From positions 1 to 63,701 of the forward strand of contig JAIBAT010000073.1 in NCBI GenBank assembly GCA_019695055.1: DNA of 63,701 bases, read 5' to 3'. Positions within the stretch are counted from its first letter, which is position 1, and each line of letters begins with the position of its first letter. The position numbers were made by a program, and so were the translations under genes. The stretch is from Candidatus Sumerlaeaceae bacterium (lineage in GTDB: Bacteria; Sumerlaeota; Sumerlaeia; Sumerlaeales; Sumerlaeaceae). The notes beneath the pieces are model-generated. The model had not been told where the DNA came from, made no database searches, and saw only the letters and a list, made by a program, of their open reading frames with translations. This document shows, in pieces, positions 7,506 to 16,165 of this stretch.

Positions 7506-10352
7506 CTATTCGACGCTCAGGTAACTCAAGGTTACGGGTAATCCGGTCGAGAACACAAGGAATTCCGCGGCATCGAGGTTTGTGTCGGAATTGGTACTTG
7601 CAGGGACCTGGGTTGAGGGGACGAGTGCATCTCCGTTGTTGGTTCCGTATTCAGCGGCGGCGATGTAAAGTGTGGGGGGCAATGGCCCGCCAGAATAGAG
7701 CTGGGACAGGTCGATGCTTCCCTCGAGAACGCCGCCGGGGCTGCCGCTTGCGGATGTTGCGCCGTAGCTTGTAGTGGGTGAGCCGCTGGAATTAAACCAC
7801 GAGTTGTAATTGTTGGATGCTTCGTTGGCGAGAAATGCGTCCCAACTGACAATGGTTCCGGACTTGGCCCAATTGGCCCCTTGGGTTGAGGAGAGGGAAT
7901 CGGTGATGTAAATGAAATGATCGCGGGCCGGGCTGGACGTGGCGCACTGGGTGGCAACATAGAGAACGGTTCCCTGCATCCGCGCCCATAGTTTCAAGCC
8001 GGACCCGTTCTGGGCAAGGAGGCTCGTCGTACTCTCGGCATTGCCGTCAATCGTCCACGGTGGCGCAGGCGGCGGAACTCCCGCGTTCACGAGAAAGTGC
8101 CAGTCGGCACTGCTGTTGTTGTCCCAGGCGGGGCTTGCGGCGCCGTTATTGAAGACACAGTCAAACTGTGTTGCGCTGGCGGAGAGCGTGACCGTGGTTT
8201 CCCAGCGCTGGCTGGTGGAGTTCGAGGTCATGGAAACGTCGTTAATGGACCCAGCGCTCCAATTGTTGATGCCATAGTGCATCTTTGCGGCGGTTGTTCC
8301 CGCGATGGGGCCCCCGACGGGGTTATACTGCACCATGACCTGCTGACCGGCTGTGGGCACGGCGGGTACAAGGGTAACACGGGGTCCGCCGCCACCACCG
8401 CCGCCCCCGCTGACGGTGGTGCCAACATATACATGCTGAATGTCGCTCTTGTATATATTGCCATGGGCATCGGTGGCCTCGACATAGTAGTCAATCAGAA
8501 CGTCGTGCTGGCCGGTGATGTTGCCATAATACTCGGTGGCACGGTATGTCGCCGGAAGGATGTTGGCAGGAATAGAAGGTGTGGCCCGGGTTGTCATGGC
8601 GACAGTATTCCACGCGGAGACTTCGCTGCCTCCGGAGTAGGTTTCGTTTTGTGTCGAGGCGATGGGATTCTGGCCATCATTGTCCGTTCGCCACTTGAGT
8701 TGCACGCTGCCGAGTCCGCTGACATCGTAGACGTAAGTCCAGACCTCGAAATCCGAAGGTTCGGGTGACGAGCCCCACTCATAGCCGCCGGGGTTGTAGG
8801 GGTTGCGCTGGGGTATGAAAACGGCGGGGGGCGTGTTGTCCGGTTGTCCGGCAATGACCGGGTCAGCATAAGTGACAGCCTGGTTACAGGCGCGGGTTAC
8901 GTTGCTGTCCCAAGGTTCCCCGCTGCCGTCCCAGTACCAGTGGTCGCTGGCCTGACCCGCGAGGAGGAAATGCCACGCCTTCTCCGTGTTGGATCCGTTG
9001 CCATTCAAGATGCCCCCCATATTTGAAGTTGGGGCGACCTGCTCGGCGTGATAGACGCGGTTTCGGGCGGCGGTCATGACTGCCCAGCTGTTACGGTCGG
9101 GGCTCCAGCCGCTGGAGTTGGGATCGCCGAGCCATTTCTTGAATTCCGGATCGCCGTTGTCGGCACCGGACCAAGAGCCGCTTTCGACGTGGATGATGTC
9201 ATTTGATGCGACGGGATATTGCTGAAGGTAATCCTGCGCCGAATAGCATTCATAATCTGAATCGCCGCTGTCCCAAGACACCATATTCTGGAAGTTGCTG
9301 TGATAGTAAGAGTCGGTGCCGCCGCCGTAGTTGTCGCCGTCATGATGGAGGATGACAAACATAGGGTGGCTGGCGTCGTTGTTGTAAGGAAGATACGCGG
9401 CCATGACAGTGCCATAAAGGAAAGCGCCGTATCCCCCGCGGGCATCCTCATTGCCTTCATAGCGTGCGGTTGGGACCGCTATCATACTGGTTACGGCCCC
9501 GGAATTGGGGTCGACATATTGCACGTTGTGAGGCTGGTAGCCGAAGGGAGCGCTAACCTTGCTTGGGGCCCAGACGTTCTGGAGCTGGACCCACGCGCCA
9601 CCATTGGCGGCGGGATCGGGGTTCAATTGGTCGGATTTGTTGGGTGCGAAGAGGTTCGAGGCATTGGTATGGGGATAATTCACGCAGGCGCGGTCGAAAT
9701 GAATGTTGTCGACCATTACCCAGTCGATGCCTTCTGCGACGAGGGCGGGAATCATGCGTTCGGCAAAGGCGTTTTCCGCGGGGAACATTCCCTTGGAGTA
9801 GGAGTAGCCGGGCCACTGCTGCTGGAAGACGTATTTGTGGAGGCGGATCTGCATCTGCATGTCGAGCTTGTCGAGGAGGGGCATGAGCGGATGGTGGTAT
9901 CCGAAGGCGACGATATCCAGGCGCGGATTGTTGAGGGTGGTTTTCAGGTTCATTCCCTGGGCGTATCCGGTGCTCCAGTTATTCCACGTGCCTCCCCCGA
10001 TGCCGTTGCTCTGGAGAACATTGAGGTTCTCAACGAGGGAGCCGGTGAAACTGACCTGTGCGCCGAGGTGTGGGAGCGAGGTGCCGGATTGGACGGCATC
10101 CTTTGGCCAGGTGGTGTATGGGCCGGAGCGGTTATTGAATATGGAGTACAGGTCAAAGGAATAGCGGGAGTTGTTCTGGGATTGGACCACGGATTCGTAG
10201 GGGTAGTAGATCGGCTGGTGCATGTGCCAAAGGAATCCATACTTGATGGGAGCAGAGGGCGCCGGATTGGCGTTAGCCATGAGCGCGAGGGCGATTAGGG
10301 CTGCCGCGCAACGTGAAAGTGCGTAACTGATGATTTTATAGTGATCTAGCAT
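7506..10352 (-). CDS. Secreted GH57-family glycoside hydrolase with CBM25-like starch-binding module
   Basis: An extracellular alpha-glucan hydrolase, probably amylase or amylopullulanase type, 948 residues from the ATG at 10352 (GGAA upstream at suitable spacing). Signal peptide about residues 1-32. The catalytic region opens with YGFLWHMHQP, the classic first GH57 motif, and continues with FGYHHPLMP and GMFPAENAFAERM, where the Glu is the likely nucleophile. A beta-rich section (about 510-640) follows, then an eight-glycine linker (about 647-654), then a module with MHYGINNWSAG typical of CBM25/26 starch binding (about 655-750), and a final domain starting WTIDGNAE that resembles sugar-binding beta-sandwich modules. 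The gene stands alone. With the GH13 operon at 33-37 kb it points to growth on starch or glycogen. Exact specificity cannot be read from sequence. Confidence 0.82.
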   Translation of the reverse strand: MLDHYKIISYALSRCAAALIALALMANANPAPSAPIKYGFLWHMHQPIYYPYESVVQSQNNSRYSFDLYSIFNNRSGPYTTWPKDAVQSGTSLPHLGAQVSFTGSLVENLNVLQSNGIGGGTWNNWSTGYAQGMNLKTTLNNPRLDIVAFGYHHPLMPLLDKLDMQMQIRLHKYVFQQQWPGYSYSKGMFPAENAFAERMIPALVAEGIDWVMVDNIHFDRACVNYPHTNASNLFAPNKSDQLNPDPAANGGAWVQLQNVWAPSKVSAPFGYQPHNVQYVDPNSGAVTSMIAVPTARYEGNEDARGGYGAFLYGTVMAAYLPYNNDASHPMFVILHHDGDNYGGGTDSYYHSNFQNMVSWDSGDSDYECYSAQDYLQQYPVASNDIIHVESGSWSGADNGDPEFKKWLGDPNSSGWSPDRNSWAVMTAARNRVYHAEQVAPTSNMGGILNGNGSNTEKAWHFLLAGQASDHWYWDGSGEPWDSNVTRACNQAVTYADPVIAGQPDNTPPAVFIPQRNPYNPGGYEWGSSPEPSDFEVWTYVYDVSGLGSVQLKWRTDNDGQNPIASTQNETYSGGSEVSAWNTVAMTTRATPSIPANILPATYRATEYYGNITGQHDVLIDYYVEATDAHGNIYKSDIQHVYVGTTVSGGGGGGGGPRVTLVPAVPTAGQQVMVQYNPVGGPIAGTTAAKMHYGINNWSAGSINDVSMTSNSTSQRWETTVTLSASATQFDCVFNNGAASPAWDNNSSADWHFLVNAGVPPPAPPWTIDGNAESTTSLLAQNGSGLKLWARMQGTVLYVATQCATSSPARDHFIYITDSLSSTQGANWAKSGTIVSWDAFLANEASNNYNSWFNSSGSPTTSYGATSASGSPGGVLEGSIDLSQLYSGGPLPPTLYIAAAEYGTNNGDALVPSTQVPASTNSDTNLDAAEFLVFSTGLPVTLSYLSVE

Positions 10353-10446
10353 CTGAGTTCCATTTCCTATGGGCTCGGATTTAGACCGGTCCAAGACAAT
10401 GGTCAACCGGAAAGGGACTATGATAAACCCAATCGCGGGCGGCGCG

Positions 10447-10962
10447 CTATTCCTCGGTGATTGCTGCTGGACGTTCTGCCAGGAACAATTTGGCGAACTG
10501 CTTCTTGCCGAGGTGGCGTCGGATAACGGCGAAAGTATTAAATATCAGCAGTGCGCCACCGATGCAGATTGCGTTGGCATAGATGTGGGGCATGTCGCGG
10601 TGGTGGGCGATATTGCCCAGGGCCGAAAGAAATCCGCCGTTTTCATGGCGTGCCTCGAAGGATTTTTCGAGAACCATGACAATGAAGACGCCGATGGCGT
10701 AGAGGAGGGACCGAAGGAAAACATCAATAATGGCCGGGCGGGTATGGACCCATTGCCCGAGGGGAACATGCTCCAGTATCAGGACGACCTTCGCAACGAT
10801 GAGCGCGCCGACCACGGCAAGGGATAATCCGGCGAACGGGATCTCGTATTCGGACAGGACAAGCTTCTTGACCCCGATGAGAAGGCAAAACCAAAGCCCG
10901 AAATAGAGGGTGGTGAGCCCGACTGCGATCAGTTCTTCTGTAATCTTCTTTCCGATGCTCAT
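10447..10962 (-). CDS. Conserved-looking four-helix membrane protein of unknown function
   Basis: A 171-residue protein with about four hydrophobic segments (roughly residues 12-32, 40-62, 82-100 and 125-145), a short cytoplasmic start (MSIGKKITEEL) and a charged tail. No catalytic motif was recognised. Good coding character and a normal ATG suggest a real gene. A GGAGG lies about 16 bases upstream of the ATG, farther than usual. The GH57 gene begins 94 bases downstream in the same direction, so the two could share a transcript. Confidence 0.6.
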   Translation of the reverse strand: MSIGKKITEELIAVGLTTLYFGLWFCLLIGVKKLVLSEYEIPFAGLSLAVVGALIVAKVVLILEHVPLGQWVHTRPAIIDVFLRSLLYAIGVFIVMVLEKSFEARHENGGFLSALGNIAHHRDMPHIYANAICIGGALLIFNTFAVIRRHLGKKQFAKLFLAERPAAITEE

Positions 10963-11688
10963 ATTGCTTACGACGTTCCTCCATGGGGGTGTTGGGCGGA
11001 ATCACCGGCTATCGGCCAGTTTCCATTTCTGTTGCCTTGATTGGGGAAAGGTATCGGGAGGCAAATCGGTCGCGTAAAGCGCAATTGTGTTTCATGGCAT
11101 TTTGCCGGCTTCGCCTGGGGTGTGTGGGGTGGAGGGTGGGCGAGGGAGTTCTTGAGTTAGAGGCGATGCCTGACCAACGGACAAAACACAAGAAGCACCG
11201 AAGGAAACTGTTATGAGAAAGGCGTAGTATAAGGCGTTAAACGTTAGACGGTGGCCTTGTAAGAAGTAGTTTTCCGGGGCATGAAAGACCTGTTCGCAAC
11301 CTAACAGCAAGATCGTAGGGTACGAGGTCATTATTGCCGATGGGGGCACCGGCCCCACATGATCCTCTAATCGAGGGCGGTCTCCGAGCGCGGGATACAA
11401 GATGTTGTAGGGAGGATTGCAGAGGATAACATATAGATTTGAGGGGGATTGGGGCTGAAAAGGCGTAAAAGTTGCAAAAATGGGGTGAATTTAGCAGGTT
11501 TGGCGCGTTTTTCCCTTGCGGTCGAGTTTCTTATGTCCAGAACACTCTGCTGTATTCTCCCCTATCCCAATGTTAGGCGACTTTGTGAAATTTTTCTCAT
11601 ATGGCGAAGCTTTGCCTGCGGGCGGTGCCAAGAGGCTCTTGTCTGGCGGGTTGGCTGTTTCTGCCATTAAGAAGGTGGTGGCCCGGCC
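10963..11688. other. 726-base intergenic region upstream of the nuo operon
   Basis: This stretch separates the minus-strand membrane protein gene from nuoA and must hold the promoters of both. Short open frames exist on both strands but none has a ribosome site plus a plausible protein. A small GC hairpin (GGGGC, loop ACCG, GCCCC at 11343-11356) has no T run. No convincing pair of -35 and -10 boxes was identified. The leader before nuoA is long enough for regulation, but no known riboswitch was recognised. Confidence 0.5.
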
Positions 11689-12078
11689 GTGGTAGCGATT
11701 ATTGTTTTCTCCCTCGTGATTTTGAGCCAGGCTGTGGCGGCAGTGGTGACGAGCTACCTGCTGGGAATCCGGCGCCACAATGCGCACAAGGATATGCCGT
11801 TTGAGTCGGGCATTGCGCCGACGGGTGATGCGCGGCTTCGGATGGCGATCCCGTACTACCTGGTGGCGATCATGTTTATCCTGTTTGATGTGGAAATCCT
11901 GTACCTGTATCCTTACGCGCTGGTTGTGCGCGAGTTGTCTTGGCCGGGACTGATCAAGGCCATGATCTTCCTTTTCTTTGTCTTCGCAGGTTTGGTTTAT
12001 ATCTGGCTCCGTGGAGGTTTGATTTGGCGCCATCTTTCGAGAACAGCATTCAAAAAAGCTTCGTCTTCGCAAAGCTAA
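11689..12078 (+). CDS. nuoA: NADH-quinone oxidoreductase subunit A
   Basis: Small membrane subunit of complex I, 129 residues with three transmembrane helices, at the junction of the membrane arm and the peripheral arm. The family signature [16 protein letters not shown] is followed by [20 protein letters not shown], the conserved second helix with its acidic pair. The frame is closed by a stop six codons upstream, so GTG at 11689 is the only reasonable start; GAAGGTGG lies at fitting distance. First gene of the thirteen-gene nuo operon. Its end overlaps nuoB by 55 bases. Confidence 0.93.
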   Translation: MVAIIVFSLVILSQAVAAVVTSYLLGIRRHNAHKDMPFESGIAPTGDARLRMAIPYYLVAIMFILFDVEILYLYPYALVVRELSWPGLIKAMIFLFFVFAGLVYIWLRGGLIWRHLSRTAFKKASSSQS

Positions 12079-12629
12079 ACGATCTGGTCAACTGGGGCCG
12101 GAAGTACTCGATCTGGCCCTTCAACTTTGGCCTGAGTTGTTGCTACGTGGAGATGATGACGGCTGTTACCAGCCGTTACGATGTGTCGCGCTTTGGCGCG
12201 GAGGTGCTTCGTGGCACGCCGCGCGAGGCTGACCTAATGGTTATTGCCGGCACGGTTTTCAAGAAGATGGCGCCGTCGATTGTGCGCCTTTATCAGCAGC
12301 TCATGGAGCCCAAATGGGTCATTTCCATGGGGGCGTGCGCAAATTCCGGCGGCATGTATGATATCTACAGTGTGGTTCAGGGCGTGGACACGCTGTTGCC
12401 CGTTGACGTTTATATCCCGGGATGTCCGCCGCGGCCCGAGGCTTTTCTTGAAGGTTTGATGTTGCTGCAAGACACGATCCAGAAGTCGCATCAGCGGCCG
12501 CTTGGTATTGTGATGGACGACAAGTATGATGCGGGGCGCACGGTGGATTTGCCGCGGAAGTGCGGTGCTGCGGCGCCGGGGCTGCCGCTGGGTGCGCAGT
12601 TTCCTCAGGGGTTGGGCAACAAGAGATGA
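12024..12629 (+). CDS. nuoB: NADH-quinone oxidoreductase subunit B
   Basis: Carries the terminal [4Fe-4S] cluster N2 that passes electrons to quinone. Cluster ligands are the tandem cysteines of LSCCYVEMM (39-40), Cys105 in [10 protein letters not shown], and Cys134 in IPGCPPRPE. The start chosen is TTG at 12024: GGAGG lies six bases before it, and it gives a 201-residue protein with a normal N-terminal length. It lies inside the end of nuoA. Any start further upstream would add non-conserved residues translated from nuoA in another frame. The stop overlaps the nuoC-nuoD start as ATGA. Confidence 0.93.
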   Translation: MAPSFENSIQKSFVFAKLNDLVNWGRKYSIWPFNFGLSCCYVEMMTAVTSRYDVSRFGAEVLRGTPREADLMVIAGTVFKKMAPSIVRLYQQLMEPKWVISMGACANSGGMYDIYSVVQGVDTLLPVDVYIPGCPPRPEAFLEGLMLLQDTIQKSHQRPLGIVMDDKYDAGRTVDLPRKCGAAAPGLPLGAQFPQGLGNKR

Positions 12630-14386
12630 AATTTTCCCGCTCCGTTGAGAAGCCTGTCTGGGAATCCGGCACGACCAACTCGCTGAAGGGTGATCGTGGG
12701 ATTCAGGGCGTGAATGATGTTTACTGGGTCAAGCAGGACGAGGCCTATGACAAGATTCAGGCACTGAAGAACGATCCGCAACGGCCATTCCCAACGCTTT
12801 TTGATATCGTGGCGATTGATGAGTCGGAGCGGCAGAACAGGCCTGCGGGGCAGGATCACCGATATACGCTGCAGTATTTGCTTTGGAATCCGGATCGCGG
12901 AAGCGACAAGGTCCTGGTTAAAGTGCCGCTTGAGGGAAACGATCCCAAGATTAAGAGCATCACTCCCCTTTTCAAGAACGCGGACTGGTACGAGCGCGAA
13001 GTCTACGACATGATGGGTGTGACGTTTGAAGGCCATCATAACATGCGCCGGATCCTTATGCCGGACTGGTGGCAGGGGCATCCGCTGCGTAAGGATCACC
13101 CGAACCGTGCCACGGAAATGCCGCCGCTGACCATTAGCGAGGAGGATCTGGCGGAGTACGATGGGTGGGAAATGCTGTCGAGTGGCGATTCCTACATTCG
13201 CCGGAAGGATGAAGACGGCAATGAACTGATGATCCTGAACCTGGGTCCGAACCATCCGGGCACCCACGGGGTTCTGCGCATCATGCTGACGCTTAACGGC
13301 GAGTACATGGAGGACGTTTACCCGGTCATCGGGTATCACCACCGTGGTGCCGAGAAGATGGCTGAGCGGCAGACGTTTCACTCGTATATCCCCTACTGCG
13401 ACCGGATTGATTACCTGGGCGGCACGACGAACGAGTTGCCTTACGTGCTGGCCTGCGAGCAGCTTGCCGGTATCAAGGTGCCCGAGCGGGCGACGGTGAT
13501 GCGGGTGATGCTGGCGGAGATCTACCGCCTGTGCAATCACCTGGTTTGGTTCGGGACGTTTGGGCACGACGTTGGCGCCATGACGCCAGTGTTTTACACA
13601 TTCCGCGAGCGCGAGAACCTGTTTAAAATCATTGAGATGATCACAGGTGGACGCATGCACCCGAACTTCCTGCGCATTGGCGGGTGCAGCATGGACCTGC
13701 CGGTGGGGTGGCAGGAGCCGATCAAGCTGTTCCTCAAGGATTTTGATGCGCACGTCCATGAATATGACAATTTGCTTGTGCAGAATCCGATCTTCAAGAC
13801 CCGCACACGGGATGTCGGGAAGATGTCGCTGGCGGATTGCTACGAGTGGGGCGTGACGGGGCCGAACCTGCGGGCGAGCGGTTCGAAGTTTGACCTGCGC
13901 AAAGTTGCTCCTTATTGCGGTTACGAGGGCTACGAGTTTGAGGTCGTTTCACACACAGATGGTGACTGCTGCGCGCGCGCAACGGTGCGACTGGGCGAGA
14001 TGATCCAAAGTGCGCGGATCATCCGGCAGTGCATAGACCTGATGCCCGAGGGCGAGGTGATGTCGCGTGACAACCGATATGCGTTTCCTCCGCGCAAGGC
14101 CGAGACGATGATGGATATCGAGACGCTCATCAATCACTTCCTGGCGGTGGGCTGGGGGCTGGACATGCCGGTGGGCGAGAGTTTCGTGATGATCGAGCAA
14201 CCGAAGGGCAACAGCGGTTATTACGTGGTGAGCGACGGACGCACCTCGCCTTACAGGCTGCGGATACGGACGCCGAGTTTCGCACATATGCAAACGTTGC
14301 CGGCGCTAAGCCGCGGGCATTTGTTGAGTGATTTGCTGGCTGTGATTGGTGCAATGGATTTCGTTTTGGCAGACATTGACAGGTAG
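12626..14386 (+). CDS. nuoCD: Fused NADH-quinone oxidoreductase subunits C and D
   Basis: A single 586-residue polypeptide combining NuoC (about residues 1-190) and NuoD (about 210-586) of the complex I peripheral arm. NuoC is recognised by [17 protein letters not shown] and the closing GHPLRKDHP. NuoD is recognised by [11 protein letters not shown], the quinone-site loop, and by [10 protein letters not shown]. The C-terminal arginine-rich KIRTPSF-type end appears here as [11 protein letters not shown]. The fusion is known from E. coli and other lineages. The ATG at 12626 shares bases with the nuoB stop (ATGA). nuoE follows after four bases. Confidence 0.94.
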   Translation: MKFSRSVEKPVWESGTTNSLKGDRGIQGVNDVYWVKQDEAYDKIQALKNDPQRPFPTLFDIVAIDESERQNRPAGQDHRYTLQYLLWNPDRGSDKVLVKVPLEGNDPKIKSITPLFKNADWYEREVYDMMGVTFEGHHNMRRILMPDWWQGHPLRKDHPNRATEMPPLTISEEDLAEYDGWEMLSSGDSYIRRKDEDGNELMILNLGPNHPGTHGVLRIMLTLNGEYMEDVYPVIGYHHRGAEKMAERQTFHSYIPYCDRIDYLGGTTNELPYVLACEQLAGIKVPERATVMRVMLAEIYRLCNHLVWFGTFGHDVGAMTPVFYTFRERENLFKIIEMITGGRMHPNFLRIGGCSMDLPVGWQEPIKLFLKDFDAHVHEYDNLLVQNPIFKTRTRDVGKMSLADCYEWGVTGPNLRASGSKFDLRKVAPYCGYEGYEFEVVSHTDGDCCARATVRLGEMIQSARIIRQCIDLMPEGEVMSRDNRYAFPPRKAETMMDIETLINHFLAVGWGLDMPVGESFVMIEQPKGNSGYYVVSDGRTSPYRLRIRTPSFAHMQTLPALSRGHLLSDLLAVIGAMDFVLADIDR

Positions 14387-14390
14387 AGGC

Positions 14391-14882
14391 ATGGTACCCG
14401 AACACATCAGAAAAGAGCTATCCGACCACTGCGCGCACTACGATTCGCGGCGGGTGGGCCTGATATGGGTTTTGCAGCAGCTCCAGGAGTATTATGGGGG
14501 CTGGCTGAACGATGACGCCGTGCGCGAAGCGGCCGACATTGTCGGCGTGACGGAAGCAGATGCGGAAGGTGTGGCGACTTTTTACAACTGGTTTTTCCGC
14601 GAGCCGGTGGGTGAGAACGTCATCGTGGTGTGCGATTCGATCTCGTGCCACCTGTGCGGATGCGACAAGATCACAGCGCACCTGGAAAAGCGGCTGGGCA
14701 TCAAGATGGGCGAGACCACAGCAGACAAGAAATACACACTTCTGCCGGTGGTTTGCCTTGGAAACTGCGACAAATCGCCGTGCCTGATGATCGGCGATGA
14801 GCTTTACGACAATGTAACCCCTGAATCCCTTGACAAGACGCTGGATGAGATTTCCTCCAAGCCGAAGGCGGCGGCGAAATGA
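14391..14882 (+). CDS. nuoE: NADH-quinone oxidoreductase subunit E
   Basis: Thioredoxin-like [2Fe-2S] subunit (cluster N1a), 163 residues, which works with NuoF at the NADH-oxidising tip of complex I. The four ligands are visible as CDSISC (Cys, four residues, Cys) and CLGNC (Cys, three residues, Cys). The N-terminal helical part with GLIWVLQQLQEYYGGWL and VATFYNWF is typical. The ATG at 14391 follows the nuoCD stop, with AGGTAGAGG overlapping that stop as the ribosome site. The last bases overlap nuoF (ATGA). Confidence 0.93.
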   Translation: MVPEHIRKELSDHCAHYDSRRVGLIWVLQQLQEYYGGWLNDDAVREAADIVGVTEADAEGVATFYNWFFREPVGENVIVVCDSISCHLCGCDKITAHLEKRLGIKMGETTADKKYTLLPVVCLGNCDKSPCLMIGDELYDNVTPESLDKTLDEISSKPKAAAK

Positions 14883-16162
14883 CGACGCAGAAAGTCCTTT
14901 TTAAGAATATCGACACCTTTAAAGGCGTTACGCCGTGCAGCTATGAGCAGTACGTCAAGGGTGGCGGGTATGAAGGGGCCAAGGCTGCCTTCAAGAAGAC
15001 ACCGCATGAAGTTCAGCAGGTCATCAAGGACAGCAATCTGCGAGGACGGGGCGGGGCGGGATTTCCCACCGGGCTGAAGTGGTCTTTCGTGCCGATGGAC
15101 AACTTCAAGGGTCAGAAGTATCTGATCTGCAACTGCGACGAGATGGAACCGGGAACGTTCAAGGACCGGGCCCTGGTGTATGGCGATCCACATCAGTTGA
15201 TCGAGGGTATGCTGATCGCGGCCTATGCGCTGCAGATGACCAAGGGTTTTATCTTCATTCGCTACGAGTACAAGAAAGGCGCACGGATTCTCGAGGAGGC
15301 TTGCGCCGAAGCGAAGAAACACGGTTTCCTTGGGAAGAAATTGCTGGGAACCGATTTTGAGTTTGAACTGGACGTTCACCTGAGCGCCGGACGGTACATC
15401 TGCGGCGAAGAAACGGCGCTCATCAACTCGCTGGAAGGCAAGCGCGCGAATCCGCGCAGCAAGCCACCGTTTCCCCAGATCAAAGGTTTCCTGGGCCAGC
15501 CAACAATTGTGAACAACGTCGAGACCTTTTGCAACATGCCTCATATCCTGGCGCATGGCGCGGATTGGTTTAAGGGGCTGGGGTTGAACGGCAACGCGGG
15601 CACAAAAATCATGGGCGCGAGCGGCCGGGTGAAGAATCCGGGTTTGTGGGAATTGCCGCTGGGTGTGCCGATGCGGGACATCCTGGAGAAGCACGCGCAG
15701 GGCCCGAGCCGGGGCAAGGCCTTCAAGGCGGTCATTCCGGGTGGATTGTCGACACCGATGATGACGCCGGAACAGTTCGATACGCCGATGGATTTTGACT
15801 CGATTGCGAAGGCGGGGAGCCGCCTTGGGACGGCGGGGCTCATCGTGTTTGATGAGGGAGACTGCATGGTGGACTCGACCGCAAACATCATGAAGTTTTA
15901 CGCACGCGAGTCGTGCGGCTTTTGTACGCCGTGCCGCGAGGGAATCCCGTGGATCCTGGACATCGTGCGGGCGATCGGGGCGGGCAACGGCGAGAAGGAC
16001 GACATGAGCATCCTGGACGACATGTCCAAGCATATTATGCACACGTTCTGCGCGTTTGCGCCGGGCGCGCAGGGGCCGTTCCTGAGTGCCATCACGACAT
16101 TCCGCAGCGAGTTCGAAGCTTTTATTAAGTCGCGCGAAGCGGCAGCAGCAGGTGTGAACTAA
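14879..16162 (+). CDS. nuoF: NADH-quinone oxidoreductase subunit F
   Basis: NADH- and FMN-binding subunit with [4Fe-4S] cluster N3, 427 residues. GRGGAGFPTGLKW (about 54-66) is the NADH/FMN glycine-rich loop. CNCDEMEPGTFKDR and ICGEETALINSLEG line the FMN site. The cluster is held by ESCGFCTPCREG and a more distal Cys in MHTFCAFAPGA. The ATG shares bases with the nuoE stop and nuoG starts three bases after the stop, so translation is coupled throughout. Confidence 0.95.
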   Translation: MTTQKVLFKNIDTFKGVTPCSYEQYVKGGGYEGAKAAFKKTPHEVQQVIKDSNLRGRGGAGFPTGLKWSFVPMDNFKGQKYLICNCDEMEPGTFKDRALVYGDPHQLIEGMLIAAYALQMTKGFIFIRYEYKKGARILEEACAEAKKHGFLGKKLLGTDFEFELDVHLSAGRYICGEETALINSLEGKRANPRSKPPFPQIKGFLGQPTIVNNVETFCNMPHILAHGADWFKGLGLNGNAGTKIMGASGRVKNPGLWELPLGVPMRDILEKHAQGPSRGKAFKAVIPGGLSTPMMTPEQFDTPMDFDSIAKAGSRLGTAGLIVFDEGDCMVDSTANIMKFYARESCGFCTPCREGIPWILDIVRAIGAGNGEKDDMSILDDMSKHIMHTFCAFAPGAQGPFLSAITTFRSEFEAFIKSREAAAAGVN

Positions 16163-16165
16163 CCC

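Noticed and set aside
9300..10298. A 332-codon plus-strand frame opposite the GH57 gene
   Set aside because: The Gly/Val-rich product reflects codon bias of the true gene; no start signal or motif.
10983..11400. Small open frames between the membrane protein gene and nuoA (10983-11216 plus, 11092-11400 minus)
   Set aside because: No ribosome site, no motif, and composition unlike the neighbouring genes.
12605..13759. A 384-codon open frame opposite nuoCD
   Set aside because: Same reason: the coding strand carries unmistakable NuoC and NuoD motifs, and the antisense product is compositionally odd.
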